Source: Fomitopsis serialis (taxonomy: Eukaryota; Basidiomycota; Agaricomycetes; Polyporales; Fomitopsidaceae). Taken from it: a stretch of 64,000 nucleotides of DNA. Made by a program: the position numbers and the translations under genes. The notes below the pieces were generated by a model. It searched no databases and had not been told where the DNA came from. It worked only from the letters and a program-made list of their open reading frames with translations. Shown here in pieces: positions 1-11,103 of this stretch. Every line of letters begins with the position of its first letter. Positions within the stretch are counted from its first letter, which is position 1. The stretch is from contig NW_025954996.1 in assembly GCF_022376445.1 (NCBI RefSeq), positions 248,001 to 312,000 on the forward strand, written 5' to 3'.

Positions 1-1095
1 ACGTGAACCCTACAACACAGTCGATTATCGGTCAGTCATATTCGAGCATTGTCTTGGTCTCGAGGTGCTTGACATACTGTGTACAGCGCTTGCGGGAATT
101 CGTGCACTCATGATCGCTATCGGCATTGTTGCGGCATTGCTCATGAACGGTCTGGTCTTCCCGAGGCACTGCCGAGTAAGTGGCTCCATGGTCAGCGTGT
201 TGGACAATGGCTCAAGGCAGGTCATACAGGTTCTCTTCCTTTCCGACACCGCTCGAACGCTCGGTTTGCTAAGTCAGCTTTATATGACTCTGGGACAGTA
301 CGTATTATCACGATTACTCTCCGTCCTGAGCGCTGAGAGTTGGCGCAGCCATATGTTCCGAGCACAACCTGCACTCGCGTACGACGATAAGCGCAAAACA
401 CTGAAGATGGAACTTCAGATCCGGTACAGCTTGTACCTCCTTAACGCCTTGATTACGACTATGCACGATGAGATCAGTCTCGTACCGGTCAGTGGCTTTC
501 TTCCTGCATGTAAAGGCGATGCTTGACACTGTCCACAGAAACCACTCGCTCACTATCGGAGGACAGTTGCGACGGTGCAGAAACTGCTCGATGCAATGAC
601 CGGCCTCCGCAAAATTAGGGAGAATATCCCTCGTAAAGAAACTGTGTCCAACGTATTTGGTGAACGACGTGAATTCGTGAGTTTGTATGCTGTATTTTCA
701 TAGCATTTTTAGACGAATGCTCCCTATAGATGTCTTGTGTGTGTATTACGCTATACGCATGTCAACATGCATTCCGCGCTCGGGAACCATTGCCTCAATT
801 TCTCCCTTCACCAAAACATGCTCTCGAGACCCTGGAGTCGCACGTCCAGGACAGTATCAGGCGAGCACGCGAGGAAGACCCTCATTGCATGGGATTATCT
901 CTCATCTATGCTTTTGCCGAACTGGAGGTATTGAAGCACATGGTGTGCACGCTGGAGGAGCTGCTCGAGCTGACAGGGCGACTGTTCGGGACGACAGCAT
1001 GGCTGACGCATCCCCAGCATGTGTCGATGGCTAGCCTGCACGAGGAAGTAGGAGATCATGGATGGTACAGCCCATTCAAGTGGGAAGAAACATAA
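1..1095 (+). CDS. 3' part of a DUF2421 / aromatic acid exporter-like membrane protein
   Basis: The gene runs in from the left edge, so only its C-terminal part is present. Visible exons read a hydrophobic segment (about 110-165) followed after a 54-bp intron (176-229) by the stretch VLFLSDTARTLGLLSQLY. This resembles the PxPxxxRxxxRxxxAxTLxxLxxLY pattern that follows the last membrane helix in fungal FUSC/ArAE_2-type transporters with a DUF2421 tail. Further exons read VQKLLDAMTGLRKIRENIP and, from about 730, a soluble region with FRAREPLPQFLPSP and ending PFKWEET before TAA at 1093-1095. These proteins are multi-pass membrane proteins, annotated in fungi as putative ER or plasma-membrane transporters; the substrate is unknown. 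The family call is from pattern recall. The exon joins in 290-600 are not settled. Confidence 0.6.
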
Positions 1096-1750
1096 TTCCG
1101 CTTTCTCGTGTGTTCGTATGCATGCATCGGACAGGTACACCCGCTGTCTCGCATGAGGTGGTCGGATCGTTTATTTATTATTATCAACGTAGCTATACTT
1201 CTACTTATATCACGTACCGCTGAGACAGGTATGCACCCTCTGCAAGTAGTACCACAAGCTTTAGGCTCATGTATAATGATACCAGACCGACGGAGGAGTG
1301 CATAATTTTAAATTTGCTTGGCATCTCTAGATGCTGGGACAACTGCTCAAGCTGATCGTGGTGGATTGTTCATGTACCTCAGATCCAGACCTCGTATCTT
1401 GTGGGCACATGGTGGCCGAACAGAGGAGTGAAAAGCACGACTACAATACGAACATACAGTACTTATATACATGCAACCGACGTATTCTATTTAAGACTGA
1501 AGCAAACACTAGTGTATCAAGAGAGCGGGACCATGACACAAGAGAGAAACAGCACTGACGCACACCATAGCAAAGAAGTAGAAAAGATAAAGCAACATGA
1601 CTGTACCCATATCCACGACCAACATAATAATAATCGCTGCTATCCGCCCTGGTACGTATATTGATGGAGGTTGGATATGGACCTAACATTTGACGACTTG
1701 GACCTGTATGGGCCTCGTCATATACCGGCTACAGAGCAGTGATTCGGATC
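1096..1750. other. Intergenic region between two convergent genes
   Basis: No coding stretch with conserved features was seen on either strand. The two flanking genes both end here (tail to tail), so the region should hold two 3' UTRs. It is AT-richer than its neighbours and has no recognisable RNA gene or repeat. Confidence 0.5.
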
Positions 1751-4700
1751 TCACTTAGCCTTGGAACCCGACGCCTGCTTACAGCAGGCTAGGAAATCCT
1801 TCGCGTATTCCCAGAATATCTCGGAGACATCCGCGTCAGCGAGTGCATCGTCAAGGGTTTCCTTGTCTGCGATGGTGAAATTGGTTAGATGTTGGGCACC
1901 GAGGTACATGGTTCTGAGACGGACCGGTTGGTTGCACAGTCGCTATCATGAATAAGTCATCATCGCCGATGACATGCACTGGGTCGACTACATCCCGCTC
2001 CTCTGCTACCTGGTTAGACGTCAGTTTAGGAGTACTCTGTGCGCAACAGCGAATGCCACTGACTCGTGCTCTAACATCCTTCAATGCATCCAACAGCTTG
2101 TAGGGACGTTCCGGATCATCGTCTTGGTCCGCGTCCTCTATTTCGTCCTCGACGTCCACAGCAGCTGCGGCTCGTGTCTGTACCCTTGTTGTAGACTTCT
2201 TCGGGCTTCCGAAATCGAAAACATCATCATCCTGATACAAATCCATGACGTCTTCAGACGCAGACGCAATCTGATTTGACGAGGTCCCTGCTTGCTCATT
2301 GACGGGTAGAGCCTCTCCTCCCGCTGTAGAAGGACGCTTGCGGCGTCTAGACGGCCCAGCAGCTGCCTTGATTCCTTTGGGCAGAGCCGCTCGAAACCTC
2401 ATCTGCAGTCTCTGGCCCCTGTTGATGAAATCGCGAGCCTTCGGTGTGACCTGCGATGGCTTAGCTCAAGGTGAATAGGTCGCAAAGGTAACGTACCTCC
2501 AGATAGGCAGCGCTCCATTCGCCATTTTGTTTCGAGAAGATCCGGAAGATGCCCATACTCTCAAGGCGGTCTGCTATCCGCTCGGTTCGATCGCGAGGCA
2601 TATTCTTACCACTGCCGAACAACTCGTGAGACTGCATTTGTATAGCCCTCGTCGAGGCGCCAGATTTGCCCCATAAGAACTCGAGTAGCTGGTTGCGCGT
2701 AATGGTGAATTTGCCGCCGTCAACGAGAACCTCTGCAAGTTGGATGATCTTGACGGCCATGTCCGTGACGTCTTCTTCCTCGATTCCGGACGGGTTGCGA
2801 CAATTATCGCAACCGTTTTCGCATAGATCAGGATCGAAAGTCTCATTGTAGTACGCAAGAACCTGTGTACGTCGACAGTCGACGTTGTTCTGGCAAAACT
2901 GGGCTACGCGGAGAATCTCTTGTTCTTGATGCTCCTTCTCGCGACTATCGCACTCCGTGTTGTCGCGGATCATTCGCCGTCGAGTATTCACGTCGCCCCA
3001 GGAGTAGTCTTAAACCGACACATCAACAGACAAGCATCGCAGTCTCGACTGAAGTCACGTACATAAAATACAATCTGCGGGCTTGCCGTCGCGGCCCGCC
3101 CTGCCAGTTTCCTGATAGTATCTAGACAGCCTGTAAGTCAGATAACCGCATACGGCGCGGATGTCTCACCCATCCAAATCGTTCGGGAGGTCGTGATGTA
3201 TCACGTATCGCACTATAGACATTCATAAGCCATCTGAGTTGGAGTAGACAGCGACTGCCTGCGACTCTCACCGTCTGGCTTGTCAATACCCATCCCAAAC
3301 GCAATCTACGTGTCAACAGCTCGTAAGGAGTCTCTGCACGGGATCAAGCTGTCGCCGCACCGTAGCAACAATGATCTTGCACTGGCCACTCTGCCACTTG
3401 GCAAGTGCGTCCTTCTTGTCCACGTTCTGCATCTTCGCGTGGAAGTGCCGAGCTTTGAGCCCATAACTCTCGCGCAGCTTCTTGGCGACGTTCTCACAAG
3501 TCTGCCGACTTCGTGCGTAGATAATCCCCGTCTCCTCCGCGTGATGGGCTCGGATGAACTGGACAATCTCTCGGTCGACTCCCTTCTTCGGACGCACCTC
3601 GTAGTTGAGGTTAGGTCGGTTCATCGACTGCCAGTAAACCTTGCATCCGCGAATCTTGAGGATACGGATGAGGTCCTCTTTCACTTGCTGTGTCGCGGTT
3701 GCAGTGAGTGCCATGATCGGTATACCTGGGAAGTCCGTACGCAGACATTCAAGGTACTTGTACTGCGCAGCCAATTACAGTGAGTATGTATGACACGCAG
3801 ATGGAAGGAGTAACATACCGCCTCACGGAAGTCCCGGCCCCACTTGATGACTAGATGGCCCTCGTCAATAACAAAGCGCGCAAGCTCCCGATCGTCCCTG
3901 ATCTCGTTCAACAGCCGGCCAACGAGTGAACTATGCTTCAGCTTCTCGGGAGTGATATAAAAGATGCGCGGGCGATTGCCTTTCGAGCGAAGGCGGCGGG
4001 TGACCTGGTCCGACTCTTTAGCATCCTGCTCCGAGTTGTAGAAGGCGACGTCGACGCCCTTCTCCTTGAGTGCCTCGACCTGGTTGATCATGAGCGCGAG
4101 CAGCGGGCATATCACGACTGTCACGCCGCGAGTCTTGCCACTATCACAAATTGCGGGGAGCTGATAACAGAGACTCTTGCCTCCACCCGTGGGCATGAGC
4201 ACAACTGCGTCCTCACCGGACAGTGTCGTGCTGATCACCTCCAGTTGGTGTGGGCGGAAGCTCGTCAGGTTGAAGATCTGTCGCAGCTTGCGCTTGACCT
4301 CGGGAAAGAATGCCATCTTGGTGAGCTCGATGGGCACTTGACCAGCCATGGAATGCGATGCGGCTACTTCAACTATGTGTCTGGATATCGCGGCCGATGA
4401 ACTTTCCGCGGTCGAAGATGAGGCGATGGCGTTATCGAAGGGCGAGGAAGAAGATGGCTCAGCAGCCCGGCGCGAGATAGATGGCATAGCGACTGCCTCC
4501 TCGGCGTCTCTGTCCTCGACTGGAATCTCTTCAACGGAGTCCCAGATGTCATCGCTATCAGGTATATGCATTGGTACGTCCTTTGTGGAAGAGCTTGAGC
4601 GTACGACTGTCTTCTTCACCACGGAATAGCTCTCGCCGTCGACGCGCATGTCGTTGGCGTGGGTGGTGCGCACTGCCGCACTAGAGATAGAGATGTCTTT

Positions 4701-6258
4701 TGAAGGGGAGGACACCGTGGAGCGCGAATGAGCGCCTGCGGAGGTCGTCCGACTTTCAAGGGCTTGCTTCGTCGCCATGATCGCTTTGTTACGCCTCGCA
4801 AGTAGCTTCCTGCAATGTTGTCAAGTGAATAATACCGTCACCCTGTCGGGAGAAAGTGTATACGCACGAAATCTCCAGCATGCAGATCAGATCACATTCT
4901 GGGTCTTCGCCGGAATTATGTCTCAACATCTTGTCATTTACGATATTGCTGAGCTCGAAGTTACTGTTCAGCATGATCCCTAGCTCGTCCGCAGATTTCT
5001 AGAAGACAAAAAAGTGAGACGACGAGAGTCATAGCAAAGATGACGTGGGCGCAGCGGTGTCCCACGACGTGTGTTGCATATTCACGGTAGCCGCAAGCCA
5101 GGGAAACAATCCAGGTCGTTGCCTGGCGTTGCCACGAGCTATTCGAGACGTGAATCGGACAGTTTATAGTGAACTCCATCCTTTTCATCAGGACAATGGC
5201 ATGCCCTCCTGGACTGATTCCCTTTGACATCATTGCCAAAGAAGGAGAAGGTACGCCGCTGATGCCATGAGATACCATCTATAACAGCGAGCTCCTGGCA
5301 CACCCCTCTCGGACTGCCGTGGCACGGACTGCATGGAACGTAATCAAGTCATGCTCGCGTATATTGCGAATGCGTTGTCAAGATTAAGCGATGTTATGCG
5401 GTGCCATTTGCAAGCCGCAAACAGCGGAGCCCGCGGCCCATCTCTCGTGCAGCCATTACGTCCACCGCATCACATTGCACATCCCGTGCAGTCGACGCAC
5501 CAGTCATCGGGCGGGAGTAATTCAGATATAGGACTCACCATTGTAAGGTCCGGCCACTCGTTCTCGCCTAGATCTAAGCGTGGTAGAGGTTTCGACGAAG
5601 ACGCCACTCTAGGTGAGGGCGGTACGCGCTCCGTGACATTCACCACCCGTCTTCGCGGCGATAATGGGGATCGCGCACTGGTGGATCCATGAGGTGATCT
5701 GGCTGCGCCCTCCCTTTGCCCTTGCCACTCGCGCTGAGCAACCTGTTCTCTTTCTCAGTCCGTGAATCCACCTTGGGCCGCTTCGAAGGCGATGACGACT
5801 CGGGGTCGTAAGCCGAGCCAGACGACAAGCGTTTCGCGGGCAACCTCGACGGTTTCCTCGAATTACTATCATCGTCGGAAGAGATATCGACCACTGAGAG
5901 GTTCGGGTCCGCAGAAGGAGCAACCCTGCTTGATGATGCCTTGGCATCTTTGCGAAACCCTGATGTACGGAAAGCGGGCAGTGTGTTTGGCTGTTTCCGG
6001 ACTGCGACCACGACTGAGTCTCGGGCGGTGGGAACACTTGTACAGTAGCTCACCAGTCACATTGTCTGGAGTTTGCAGGGACTTTGATGGCTTGAATTTG
6101 GTGGACTATCAGAGGTTTGTTGTGTCAGTCGGAGACGCGATGGGTTCCGTGTAGTGGGCTACCTTCGCGTTTAACGATGACGGCTCCGGGCTTTGAGCAG
6201 GGCTACCGAACCCCTGTTTGCGGCGGAGCTCTTCTAAGTTGTTCCTAGGAGCGGACAT
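1751..6258 (-). CDS. RecQ family DNA helicase (BLM/Sgs1-like)
   Basis: ATP-dependent 3'-5' DNA helicase expected to act in the nucleus in recombination and replication-fork repair. The start at 6258 opens MSAPRNNLEELRRKQG and leads into a long acidic, Ser-rich disordered N-terminus (about 5640-6250). A helical segment follows (RHNSGEDPECDLICMLEI, then LLARRNKAIMATKQALES), so the ATG at 4778 is internal. The helicase core has Walker A MPTGGGKSLCYQLPA, motif III-like ALTATAT, FGMGIDKPDVRYVIHHDLP and the motif VI segment YYQETGRAGRDG, each recovered by removing short introns. The zinc-binding Cys set (CRRTQVL...CENGCDNC) and an RQC winged-helix region follow. The C-terminus is acidic and ends near EIFWEYAKDFLACCKQ, with TGA at 1753-1751. 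Motif II reads VIDEGHLVIKWGRDF where the family has DEAH. About 500 bp between 5003 and 5540 gave no convincing exon. NUF2 is divergent, 265 bp away. Confidence 0.9.
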
Positions 6259-6523
6259 AAAAGACTAGCATAGATGCATAGAGCATAGACGATTTCGCGG
6301 ATACGGAGAGATGGTCGATGTGGGAAGAAAGACAAAGGCATCTCCGACCAGTGGGGGAGGCGCGACGCGTCGGTCAGGTGACCGACGCGTCCTGGCGACC
6401 GTGACTGTCCCTCTTCTTGGCAAGTTCCTCAACAAGTTCCTGTGCGACTCCTCCACCTCCTCCCCCGGCAGGCTGTCTGGCCTTGCTGCGAGTGATTGTT
6501 TCTAATTTGTTGGACTGCAGAGT
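6259..6523. promoter_or_regulatory. Shared divergent promoter of the RecQ helicase and NUF2
   Basis: Only 265 bp separate the two start codons, so the region must hold both core promoters. No clear TATA box is seen. Its most striking element is the inverted repeat at 6364-6391, listed separately. Two nuclear genes with cell-cycle-linked roles sharing one short promoter suggests coordinated transcription; that is inference. Confidence 0.6.
6364..6391. promoter_or_regulatory. Perfect inverted repeat with two ACGCGT (MCB-type) sites
   Basis: The sequence is GACGCGTCGGTCA, a 2-bp spacer GG, then TGACCGACGCGTC. The arms are 13 bp and match perfectly. Each arm contains ACGCGT, the MluI cell-cycle box bound by MBF (Mbp1-Swi6) in ascomycete yeasts, where it drives G1/S transcription. 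The site lies 106 bp from the helicase ATG and 132 bp from the NUF2 ATG. Binding by an MBF-like factor in this fungus is inference. Confidence 0.65.
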
Positions 6524-8263
6524 GATGGCGGGCCAGTTCTGGTTTCCGTCTATGTCCGTTCCCGAGATCGTCGACGCGTTCACTGGCTGGGGCTTCTCGG
6601 TCAGCAACGAGCAGGTCGCGCATCCAACCACAGACTTCGTGATCAGCATCTACAGCGCTTGCTTGGAGCAGGTTACTGGTATTGCGCTCTCCACATTGCA
6701 GACGCCGCTTGACACGGTTCTGGACGAGGTAGAGAATAAGGTACGACTGTTTCGCTGCGCCTGAGTCTGGTTCTTACGGTGTCGTAGGACCTGTACACTC
6801 AAGCATTGTCACACAACATGCTTCTCCACCACCTGTGAGTATTCATCAAGTTTCTGTCTGTGATAATAAAGGGACACGCCTCAGGCAGCGTTTTGCCAAC
6901 GCCGCTCGGTTTCACGACTTCACCGCAAAGGACATCTACTTCCCGGACCCCGAGCGCTCGCGTTCCATCTTCTCTGCATTCATCAATTTCGTCAAATTTG
7001 CCGAACAGTGCGAGACATTTGTATCTGGGCTGAGGGAGCGCTCGGCGTCGGTCATCGAGGAGCGCGACAGGATTGCGGAGCAGCTGGTAGAAACGAAGCA
7101 AAAGATCGAGGCTATCAAGTGCGTCTGCCTCTCCAATGTTAAGTCAGACTCACTGACATCTTCCAGAGCGAAACGCGCGGAAGACGAACCCAAGTGCGAT
7201 GCATTGCGGCAGGAAAACACGTCCATGACGGAGCAGCTCATCAAGTACAAAGAGACCCAGCTGACTCTTCTCAAAGACCTGGAGACTCTTAAGCAGGAGA
7301 TCGAAGTTCTGCTACAGCGCAAGGTGCACCTAGCGTTCACAATTATGTATCGCATCTGAAATTTGTCACCACGCAGGAAGGCATCAACAACGAGACCGCT
7401 ATTGTCACGGAGAAGGTCAACCGTACAAAGAGCCGCATCGTCCAGGACCCGGAGCGGATCAAGCGTAACATTGCCACGATGAGTGCGACCACGGCAGAGG
7501 ACAAGAAAACCGTTGCAACGCATGAAGGCAAGATTCGTGACCTGCAGACGAAGATCACGGCGCTGCTCAACATCGAGAAAGTGATATGCTCGTTGACTTT
7601 CACTTCAGTCGTTGCCTGACAGCTCCCACACTAGGACGTACGCACATGCATCGAACAGCTGCAAGTAATCGAGAAGGAGACGAACGCGCTTGACACGTCC
7701 CAGAAGGCCCTTGTCGACCTGCGGGACCAACTCGACCAGAAGAAAGGCGAGCGCTTAGAGCTCGAGATGCGTCGCGAGGTTCGAGTGCATACCCATGCAT
7801 TCACGGATGCACCTGACTTGATGTCTATTGTAGCGCGTACACAAACAACTCTCTAATGCACAAGTGAAGCTCGAACGCGCACAGCAAAATGCGGAGGAGA
7901 AGCGTGCGCAGAGCCAGCAGTCGCTCGAGCGCTTGCAGGAGGAGTACGAGAAGATGGTTGTGGACCGGCAACTCAATGACAAGAAGGTCGAGGAACTGAG
8001 AGCCGACGCGGACGAGATTGAGCGGCAGGTACGTGCATACGCGGGACCGAGTTACAAGTCGATGCTGAACTGCGACCAGATGGCAGAGCATCTGAAGAAG
8101 AGCCAAGCAGAGCTGACGGAGCTGCTGACCGAGTATTGGCGGTTGAGACACGAGACTGGTGAGTGGGGGACACTGTCTGGCCAACCACCACGCTCACCGC
8201 CTTGCAGAGGTGTACATGGAGACATTGGCCAACAAACTAGGCATGCAGGTCAGAAGTTCGTAG
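6524..8263 (+). CDS. NUF2: Kinetochore protein Nuf2
   Basis: Subunit of the outer-kinetochore Ndc80 complex, which links spindle microtubules to centromeres. The ATG at 6524 gives MAGQFWFPSMSVPEIVDAF, the typical Nuf2 N-terminus and start of its calponin-homology-like domain. It continues with the stretch GWGFSVSNEQVAHPTTDFV and, after introns, FANAARFHDFTAKDIYFPDP, then FINFVKFAEQC. From about residue 150 to the end it is almost all heptad coiled coil (for example KQEIEVLLQRK, DQLDQKKGERLELEMRREVE and LERLQEEYEKM). The last exon reads EVYMETLANKLGMQVRSS and stops with TAG at 8261-8263. About 450 residues after intron removal, as usual for the family. An in-frame ATG at 6417 upstream only adds a Pro/Ser-rich leader and is not preferred. 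Confidence 0.93.
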
Positions 8264-8413
8264 TGTTCGCTGGGATCATTGGTCGGTCTGCCGTATTATT
8301 TCTATATGCTGTATTGTTATTCGCTGTATCTTAGCACTGTTGTAGGTCTGTTGTACTTCGTCATCCTAGATCGTAGTAGCGAAGATAGGTGTAGTGCTGC
8401 TGCGTTCCCGACA

Positions 8414-10361
8414 CTAATGCCATGGCGTCAGAACTGGCATGGCTTTCGACAACCCTCTGAGGGCGTCAAGCAGTTCCGCGTCTTTAGCAGATAAAGTGTT
8501 GTATTCTTTGTCGCCAACGAGCCCGATGAAAGGCAGCTCATCCACCTCGCACTCCGTCCCTTCCTCCGGCAAAGTGCCGTTCTCGAAGTACGCGCGAATA
8601 TACCGCGCCGTGCACAACGATGGCGCGGACGCGGAGCAATGTCCGTACGAGTTCTGTACGAGGAGTCCAGCGCCGCCGTACCTCTTGTGCACCTTGCGCG
8701 CGTCCGAGAGGGGGCAGACCGCGTCGTACCGCGGCTCGACGATGAGGATCGGATGCGATGTGTTCGCCGCGGCAAAGGGGCCTGTGTACCGCCACTTCGG
8801 TCGAACGCGCCACTGGCTGCAGCGGACATGGTACATCGCCCAGAACGGACCGCCGAAACGCGACTGTGTCGTCATGTTCGCCAGGTACGCGTCGTAGTAG
8901 TCGCGATCGAACGTGAGCCCGTCGCCGTCGCCGCACCCAATTGTCATGAGCGCCTCGTTGGACTCGAGCCAGGGCTGTTTCCGCGCGCAGGTGCATTCGT
9001 AGTCCGGGAGGAACTTGTTGACGACGATGGAGATAGCGGTGCCGTTGTGCTGTTCTGCGCCGAGGAGCATGGTGACGAGATCGGGGAAGAATTGGATGGG
9101 CTTGTAGGTCATGATGAACGTGAGCTCGTAGAGTAGCTTCTTCGAGAATATCATCGGACCGTGCTCCGCGAAGGGGACTGGTATAGGTGTGTTCTCGACC
9201 TTGTCGATGATGGATTCTATGCGCGATTTAATGGCTGCGGGTGATGGCTCGTATAGGAGACACTTCTTCGGGCCTGCTTGGTAACAGAAGGTGAAGAAGG
9301 CCTCGATGATGGCATCGTTGTCCACCAGGTTTGTTGTGTAGGATGTCTTGACGTATTCATACGCATCAAAGACACCGTCGATGATCATCCGCTCGATCTT
9401 GTCTGGATACATCGCAGCGAAATACTGGCCTAGGACAGTCCCATAGCTCTGGACAAATGGTAAGCACCGTTCTGTTCCGAATTCCCTATCCCACTCACGA
9501 AGCCCCAGTACTTCAGCTTTTCTTCACCCAATTTCTCGGTAATTCTGAGCATGTCAGTGGCGACGCTGGCAGTGCTGACGAACCTGCCAGGACCCCACTC
9601 TTCAGCCGTGCCATTGGCATCTTCCCTTCCATTGCCACCAATCTTCTTTTCGCAGAGCTGGCCCACGGCGTCCTCGCGCGCGACCATCAGTGGGATAGCG
9701 CCCTCAGTGAGGTTCACCCATGTGTTCCTGATTGACTGCCACCATATCTGGTACTGAGCTTCTGAGTCGTAGCAGTGCAGCCCAGGAAGACTTGCCCCCG
9801 TCCCTCGGGGATCGAAGCCCAGGATATCGTACGACCCGCCGACGATACGGGAGATGTTCTTGCCAGATTCCATCACAGCGTATGTACCCGAACCGCCGGG
9901 TCCACCAGGGTTGATCAAGATGGTTCCCCTGTAGTTCTCCTTGTCTGTCGCGGGGAGCATTTGCAGGGCAATCGTCGCCTTCGGCCCAAAACCAGGAGGG
10001 GATTGGTAATCCAACGGAAGCAGCAGCCGGGCGCATTTGTACTCCGAGTGGCATGACTGCCATTCGATATGATCTGAGGGAGATAACTGGAAAGTTCAGC
10101 GCGGAGTCGCAGACATCAGCATATTATACCTACAGAGAACCAATCGAACTCAGGGCTTCCAGGTCTGTACGCGGTGATAGCATCCTCCACCGCTTCAGAC
10201 TGTCTTTCCTTGAATAGAGCATCCCGGACGTAGGGGATGATCAAACAAAAGAAAGCCCCAAGTATGATCGTGGACTTGACCAGTTGTCTCCATGACGAAC
10301 CTCGTCTATTCTCCACGACATGCAGTGTTGCGTCAAAGTGGTCGTGTCCACCTTTCTCCAT
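8414..10361 (-). CDS. Membrane-anchored S33/TAP-like alpha/beta hydrolase
   Basis: Predicted serine hydrolase of the alpha/beta fold, closest in pattern to tripeptidyl-aminopeptidase-like S33 proteins. A short cytosolic N-terminus (MEKGGHDHFDATLHV) precedes one hydrophobic segment (IILGAFFCLIIPYV), suggesting a type II signal anchor with the catalytic part outside the cytosol. Next come ILINPGGPGGSGTYAV (oxyanion region), YDILGFDPRGTGAS, and a nucleophile elbow GFSYGTVLGQYFAAMYP that is only formed by splicing an intron out between WGF and SYG. The candidate acid residue is in EPRYDAVCPL and the candidate His in NSYGHCSASAP, followed by a TAP-like C-terminus. TAG is at 8416-8414. Several NxT/S sites (NLT, NGT, NMT) fit secretion. 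An upstream in-frame ATG at 10415 would add 18 residues. The substrate cannot be told from sequence. Confidence 0.85.
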
Positions 10362-11103
10362 CTTGCAGGGGACTCGCACTCGGATGCGGAACTGATGCTC
10401 GGCCAATGTCTGCATGCAAAAAGATGTAGCGGGTTCTATTCAACATAAGTTTAACCAGCAACGATGAACTTACAGATACCAGAGTTCACCCGCAGTAATC
10501 GCTTGTAGTAATTGGACAGTTCAATTACGACAAGTACTTTTCCCAAGATGCGGAGAGATTACTGTCAGCGGATCACACACGTCGCCTATTGTAAGTGGGC
10601 AGCTGCGAAAGTACTGTAACGGACACGAAAGTGACTACACTAAGTGAGTAAAAGAGCAACGTGGGGGTAACAGAATACCACTCACCTCAGTCTCGACGAT
10701 GTGTTCGAGTACAAGGAGCAATTAAGCGAATCAGAAAATGGGCGCGAGCGCTTACGTGAGGAGGCGCCGGAGCGATCGTACACTAAGACTCAGAGTCCTT
10801 GAGGTATCTTACTGATACCCTACGAATGTCCGTCCATTCTCCAACACCGCCGAGTAGCTGCAGGTCCTATGGGAATATTCAGGATATTTTGCGTGTTGAT
10901 ACTTATTGGCGACTGATGAGAAAGGAGGTTGTGTGGTGATGTTTGGCAAAGGCTTCGTACCTGATTTTTTATTTGGGATTGTTGTGGACGTACACTCGAA
11001 TTTGACGCATACCATGGTACGTCGGTATCGAGCATCTCAGTGTGCATCATACTCTTTTACTCGCTCGCTCACAACCTAACATTAATCAGTGCCACGCTTC
11101 ACA
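10362..11103. other. Intergenic region between the S33 hydrolase and the SET gene
   Basis: Divergent promoter region of about 740 bp. No conserved coding stretch or RNA gene was recognised, and no clear TATA box was fixed. Confidence 0.45.

Noticed and set aside
4616..4778. ATG at 4778 (MATKQALES) as the RecQ start codon
   Set aside because: Upstream exons continue in frame with a RecQ-type helical segment and a disordered N-terminus starting at 6258, so this Met is internal.
8538..9136. Long open frames on both strands opposite the S33 hydrolase
   Set aside because: They are Arg/Val-rich frame shadows of the GC-rich coding exon with no motifs.
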